Below are positions 58,701 to 64,000 of a stretch of 64,000 nucleotides of DNA, piece by piece. Numbering within the stretch: position 1 is the first letter of the stretch; each line of letters begins with the position of its first letter. Location of the stretch: the NCBI GenBank assembly GCA_029582155.1, contig CM055898.1, forward strand, positions 21,437,339 through 21,501,338, read 5' to 3'. The stretch comes from Panopea generosa (lineage: Eukaryota; Mollusca; Bivalvia; Adapedonta; Hiatellidae). A program made the position numbers and the translations under genes. Below the pieces are notes generated by a model. The model saw only the letters and a list, made by a program, of their open reading frames with translations. It was not told the origin of the DNA and did not search any database.

Positions 58701-59943
58701 CTGCCTCACTTCTTTTTTGATTCAAAGATTATTTACCTGGCAGAACACAATGTGTAGTCTTTTCCGGGTCCTCATCTGACACGGTTACAATATCGTCTGG
58801 TGTTTCTCAAGGCTCAATTCTTGGTCCATTACTGTTTCTTGTTTACATTAACTATATTGTCTGCGATTCGCCTCTTTGCTGACGACACAATCATCCATGT
58901 CATTGTCGGTTACCCTCAACATGCTGCTGTCCGTCTAAATTCTAACCTACAAAAGATCAATGACTGGGCTTCAAACTGCTTGTAACTTTCCATCCTGCTA
59001 AAACTTAATATTTACTTATTTTCGTCAAGCACGTAAAACCCCAGCAACCGCCCATATTCATGAACACTATTCAAATACATGAAGTTGACACTCACAAAAA
59101 CATTGGAACCACATTCTCTAGTGATTGCAAATGGCTTAAACCCATTAAAGATATCACTAAAACGGCTTGAGTCAACATTCTGCTTTCTCTTAAATTCACT
59201 TTGGATCGTCTGTCACTCGAAACTATCTACACATCTTTCATAAGGCCTACACTCGTATACTGTGACGTCGTTAGGGATAATATAACCAAAGCTGAAGAAG
59301 ATGACAGCGAAAATTCAAAATGGAAGCAGCTAGAATCATTACGGGAGCAACAAGCCTAGCATCACTCAATAACTTGTACAAATAATCCGCTCTTGGAACC
59401 TTGAATTCCCGTAGACGTCAACACAAATTGGTCAGTTTCTGTAAAAATATCAAATATTCCCTCTTCCCCATCCTACTTATCAAATATGATCCCCGAGACA
59501 GTAAGAAATGTAACCTACGGCCTATCTAATTCTGACCACATTAGGAACGTTTCCTTCAATACCCAACAATTCGCTGCATCTTTCCTCCCCTCCACTTTAT
59601 TACTACCTCCAGCCACCCGGTTTGCTGTTTCCGTCTTGTCTTTCAAACACGCTCTTAATTTTAATAAAAAGACTGTTCAAAAATGTTACTACGATGGTAG
59701 AAAAGATTCGGCAATTCAGTCACGCGGTTACGGATGCACTGCAGTTCCTTGAAAGAGCATCTGTTTGCCAAACACATTGTAAAAAGTTCTACCAGTGTCT
59801 GTGGAGAAATTGGGGATACTTAGAACTATCTCTCCACATACCCTTTATATCATCATCAACAAACTCTACTCCTTCGTACTAATACTCGTCTAGACCTAAA
59901 TGCACTACTGTTCGGCAACGACACTCCTTCTGATGATGTCTGA
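58690..59943 (+). pseudogene. Reverse transcriptase fragment with downstream region
   Basis: From about 58691: SGISASLLF, stop, FKDYLPGRTQCVVFSG, then the RT landmark GVSQGSILGPLLFLVYINYI (58775-58835), and after a frameshift the catalytic LFADDTIIHVIV (ADD box at about 58880) with LNSNLQKINDWASNCL. Further on are HKNIGTTFSSDCKWLKPI, LETIYTSFIRPTLVYCD, the ARIITGATS block (near 59330), SALGTLNSRRRQHKLVSFCK, and a C-terminal LDLNALLFGNDTPSDDV ending at TGA 59941-59943. Many stops and frameshifts; no function remains. Confidence 0.85.
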
Positions 59944-60305
59944 ATAAGTTATATAGTGCAAGTATTGATCAAGGCTAGTATACACAACTGTCAGTAGTTG
60001 GAACTTCATATACGCCGCAACCTATATACATACCTAGTCAGCTGCAACTGTATTCTTAACGATCAAGTTACTTGGACATATTTATTGTTTTCATCTCAAG
60101 CGCTGTTTAAAACCATTTGTCTAATAATTAATTTGTTTTCCTTCCATTTGTAACACCATTGTATAGTCATTGCAAGATATTCAAAAGAGAGACATTGTAC
60201 AAGCTAGAAAAAATTTGCTTCTCAATTCTGTAAATACGTACCGCTGTTTATTGAATATATGTATATGTAATATGTTGATAACAAATAAATATTATTTAAA
60301 CTAAA
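58690..60305 (+). mobile_element. 5'-truncated non-LTR retrotransposon
   Basis: Begins inside the reverse-transcriptase domain and extends to a 3' UTR ending AACAAATAAATATTATTTAAACTAAAC. Only the C-terminal RT and downstream region remain, as expected from incomplete target-primed reverse transcription. It interrupts the tandem array on its left, which resumes on its right at about 60330. The clade (for example CR1/L2/jockey) cannot be fixed from this fragment. Confidence 0.8.
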
Positions 60306-60329
60306 CAGCCTCATTCGACCATAAATGCC

Positions 60330-60500
60330 CTTTCCCATAACAGAAGTTATAAGCATATTTTAGGTGAAGCTCAAAAGATCATAATCATTTTTTTTTTAAA
60401 TTCCAGGCCTAAATCTAAGATAGATCTACTTTACATGCAGCATTGCATAGATGCCCCCTTAGAGGTTTGTCGAAGTCGAGTTCTTTATTCTTTTTGAGCA
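60330..60500 (+). repeat. Degenerate tandem array (right part)
   Basis: GTTATAAGCATATTTTAGG-GAAGCTCA, TTTACATGCAGCATTGCATAGATGCCC-CTTAGAGGTTTG correspond to 58190-58310 of the left array. It shows where the array continued before the retrotransposon landed. Confidence 0.65.
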
Positions 60501-62040
60501 ATTCCGGCCCTCTTGTGCCTTTTGCCTTTTGTTCAATTAATATATATCAACATTTTTAGTTAAAATTTCTTTGGAGCTCGCACAGGTCAAAATGTGATGT
60601 TCATGGTTTATTGTAATCTTAACATTCACTTTAGTTGAAAATGTAGTTATGTTAATATATATATATATATATAGTCTATATCTGAAATACGATGAACACC
60701 GAAAACTCAACAGTATGTTAGTCTGACCATAAAACATAAGCTGACGATCTGCCATCGTACATACACATGTATTTAATACTCTCGTACGTGCTATTGCTTA
60801 ACGAAACACTTTGTCGCTATCAATATTGAGAGGATACCAATGTTTTTTAGTACAATCAACGAATTAGATATTAAGTTATTGGCACAGTTATTAAAAATAA
60901 TTTTATTTCTATTTTTATATGAACGATTTGTCGCTTCCTTAGCTCGTGGGCTCCAGTTTACGCTCAGACAAATAAAAAGGATGTGTTTAATAACTATCAA
61001 ACCGCACGCGCAAACACCACCCATGCAATCCCCCATGCTGTGCTCTACTGAAATAAATTGTGAACAAATTATTGACCGCCCCGATTCCGAACAGGCTTGG
61101 TGACTCCCTGTTTTCTTTGACGAATTGTTTATCGGAGAGAGACGACCATTAATTTGTAAACAAATATTGTCCATAAGTATTTAAAATAATGAACTTTTTT
61201 TAGTTTTTCGTTTATAAACTTTCTCATTGGTCACATGACATGTGATATACCATCTGGAGGAGTTAAACTGACTTTAATTGTTACTCAACACGACCGCTTT
61301 TGAAGAAGTTTAAAGGGCCTTCAACAGAGCATATAATGAATCTGGTCCTTACAAACGCAACAACAGAAAATAACGTATACGTAAATCAGTGTTACACTGT
61401 GTCTACACCATTTTAATCTATGTCTGTAAAAACAATTAGTCCATTTCTGTAGTATGAAGAAAGGACTAAGACGTTTTGTGCTTTCAAAGGAGTCTGTTAT
61501 TATAAAATACATGACATAGTGTGATTAAGCTTTCTTTATGAACATACTTATTTCATAATACACCTAAAGGATCACAACTGTCAGAGTTTTTAACTTCTTG
61601 TCTATCATAGTTTTATAGTGCTTTTAGTATTATTTTCCTAATCAAAAATTTCATATTTATTCAATCATTTGTTCATGGAACGTTTAAGGTTATGTTATTA
61701 TTTTAAGAAAATATTCTAACTCTTACACATAACTATTAAATTCTACATGGTGTTCTGTGTATGTTCTTTACCCATTTATTGAATATTAAGCTGCATTACA
61801 GAATACCTGTTTTAAAGCCCGTACACAAATCGACGTGCTCGGCTACAATTCTCAAGTGATAATATAAACTGTGAAAATTGGATAAGCGTTGTCCTTTTTG
61901 ACAAGTCCAGATCTTCCATTTGTTCAACACTGAAAATAATGGTTTATCCTGTATTGGTGTCACTTATTTAATTTCAAAGCAAGTCCCCCCTAAACCATGT
62001 GTTGCGCTTTCATTTCCCTTGAGTGAATATATCGAAACGG
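60500..62040. other. Unannotated AT-rich DNA
   Basis: (TA)n at 60655-60674. The 127-residue minus-strand open frame at 60791-61174 is the longest non-repeat frame in the window but has no recognisable domain, and a plus-strand frame overlaps it. I do not call it a gene. Confidence 0.35.
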
Positions 62041-62044
62041 GCAG

Positions 62045-62180
62045 TCGTTTACTGGATATATCGTTGGCCGCTTACGCCTGAGGTTGTGGGCCCAGCTCAA
62101 CACGATTTCCCTCAAAGTAGACTACTGAGAGCTGATTCTAGCCAGGAAGCGGACTAGAGAGCGGTTCAAATAAGCTGTTA
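62045..62180 (+). mobile_element. tRNA-derived SINE, family 2 (eroded)
   Basis: CGTTTACTGGATATATCGTTGGCCGCTTACGCC, TGTGGGCCCAGCTCAAC (worn B box), then ACTGAGAGCTGATTCTAGCCAGGAAGCGGACTAGAGAGCGGTTCAAATAAGC, cited as landmarks, follow the family-2 head and body in order. Confidence 0.55.
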
Positions 62181-64000
62181 CGTCTCACACAACAATGCGT
62201 TTTGTACTGTTCTACATATAGCGAAATGCATTTCTGGAACACTGAACACATTGTTCTAAATGTGCCTTGTGTCTATAGATAAACGTCTGTTATTGACACG
62301 AAGTTAGATCTTGGTACAAAATTCTAGATATGAGAGCCGAGTATGTAATATTTCATATTGACCTCAACACCATGTCTTATTTGTTAATTGTTACTCTTTT
62401 CGTATTAATAAAGGTTGTTAATATGATCGTAAGTCCTCCTTTATACGTCTGTGATATTCATTTTTATATAAATTTTGAACTAATTGTTATATCGTTATCA
62501 ATATCACATAAATGTTTAACACATTTTAGCTCAACATTTCTTTCTCAGTACTATTATAGTAAATGTTCTCGCCTAATCTAAGCCTTATTAATTAAATTCG
62601 CTGTGATATATACCCTTTACTTTACTTCTTTATGTCAATCCATCAGTAGCAAGAGCCGCTACGGATATAAGAGAATATGTGTTTCTCTTTTTGTATAATC
62701 CTTAGTGTAAATGTGCCTGGTATGATATAATGTTCATTAATGCATTTTTTATTTTGAATATGAAATATGTGTTTTATTCATGAATGTACATCTGTGATAC
62801 CAAAATAGATAGAGGAACGGTTCAACACGTTGTCGTCTAATGACCACTTACGTATAATAATTCGCTAAGGTCGTTAATTGTTAATTGTTAACGTTATGTG
62901 AGAAAGAGAGTCATATCACTGTGTAAGATTGGGGGTTGTACTCTTATTCATTATGAGGTATTTTTCCATTACTAAAACTTGATATACCTTATATAATACA
63001 CTGTTTTTTGAAAATAGCGTTAAACAATATTTAGAAATTACAAGAAATACGTTTTATGTTGTGTTATGTTGGATATATGCAACTAAATTAGTTTTGGGAA
63101 GTTATATTTGTATTCATAGATAAACATAATAATGTTTCAAGCAATATTATATAAAACTTATATCTATTTCGAGATGCTAATTTAAACTGACTATAAACAT
63201 GTTTCAAATTCTGTGTAAGCAAATATTTGTTTAAGCATCAGTCAAGTTTAAAACAAATTACTTCTTATATTCGCATGAAACAAAACTTTGTTCAAAACTC
63301 AACTATAATAACTCTATTTAATCTAAAGGTTTTAATGTAATACATATACGTATCATTAATTATATGTGTGTGGTTAAATGTATAAAACATTCAGGTTAAA
63401 GGTAGGGACAGCTGTTCATGATTCATAGTCACACAGATTTTGTCAAATAAATAGTTGCTTGCATTTAATCAATATTGTTAAAACAGCAGAGTTTATACCA
63501 AACAGTAATTGTAACGAAGTTAACTATTTTACACATACATGACTACACATAACCATTAAACGTTCACAGTATTTTTTATGTAAAGGTAATAACATGTATT
63601 TACATAAATCATAATTAGCACTTTGTATGTGTAGACTGCTCGGTGTAACTGGTCAGTTGTTTTGTTTTTAGAGAGGGAGATGTGTTATGTTACATAAAGG
63701 TCTGGGACCTTGCATATATATAAGGAAAATGGCTTGTTGAAGTGAAGATACTAAGTTGAATACACAACAAAGCGAGAATGATCATATAAAATTGATGTTC
63801 AAAAATTCTGGTGAAGTGAGTGATACATTCTAAATATTTGATTTTGATGGAATTTTGTTTTGTCTGATATTGAGTATCGTATAAACTCAAATGTCGTTCT
63901 CGGTGTAATACACTATTGATATATAAATACAATTTACGCGAGAAAATTCCTCAATACCACTTTTACATAGTAAAAGTATTTATCTTTAACTTATAGAAAT
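62180..64000. other. Unannotated AT-rich DNA
   Basis: No supported coding region, RNA gene or repeat. Confidence 0.4.

Noticed and set aside
60791..61174. 127-residue minus-strand open frame
   Set aside because: No recognisable domain, an overlapping plus-strand frame, AT-rich codon content like the surroundings; length is possible by chance in 64 kb.

Overview
The window looks like non-coding, repeat-rich animal nuclear DNA, most probably from a bivalve mollusc. It is AT-rich (roughly one third GC by eye), has no operons or long open frames, and is packed with decayed eukaryotic transposons: tRNA-derived SINEs, Helitron-like repeats whose 3' ends read hairpin + GGTGAGCTAA, a tyrosine-recombinase retrotransposon and a non-LTR retrotransposon. 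The mollusc assignment rests on the style of the repeats as I remember bivalve genomes, not on a host gene. I found no intact host protein-coding gene and no convincing functional RNA gene. Nearly all short open frames are chance or shadows of decayed elements.

Layout. 1-2.2 kb: plain AT-rich DNA with SINE fragments. 2.2-23 kb: a fossil array of multi-kb segments. Four direct copies (A 2.2-4.7, A2 4.7-7.1, B 7.1-12.5, C 12.5-18.5) are followed by a 1.9-kb spacer and an inverted copy D (20.4-23.0) that mirrors the last 3.7 kb of C. Several SINE/tRNA-like relics sit at the same relative place in two or more copies, so they predate the duplications. Later insertions (Helitron-like repeats, an LTR-like sequence, a complete SINE) distinguish copies. 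23-26.6 kb: a 58-bp repeat, a second LTR-like copy and a 50-bp satellite of about 24 units. 27-38.8 kb: palindrome-rich ACGTACGT/AACATATGTT arrays, a 267-bp tandem duplication, a decayed minus-strand protein gene (about 33.6-35.8 kb) and Helitron-like pieces.

41.3-46.1 kb: the most informative element, a decayed YR retrotransposon of the DIRS/Ngaro group. In order it has a Gag-like region with a Cys/His knuckle, reverse transcriptase, RNase H, tyrosine recombinase, and an SGNH-hydrolase domain that keeps its catalytic motifs. 46-53 kb: tRNA-like relics, a 180-bp tandem repeat with a Helitron-like end, a complete SINE with a 14-bp target-site duplication, and two 5S-rRNA-derived sequences 284 bp apart. 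56.3-60.5 kb: a 390-400-bp tandem array, then a roughly 340-bp array split by a 5'-truncated non-LTR retrotransposon. 60.5-64 kb: nothing recognisable except one eroded SINE.

The elements do not form a pathway. The window reads as a record of nested insertion, local duplication and tandem expansion, and copies at paralogous positions give a relative timeline.
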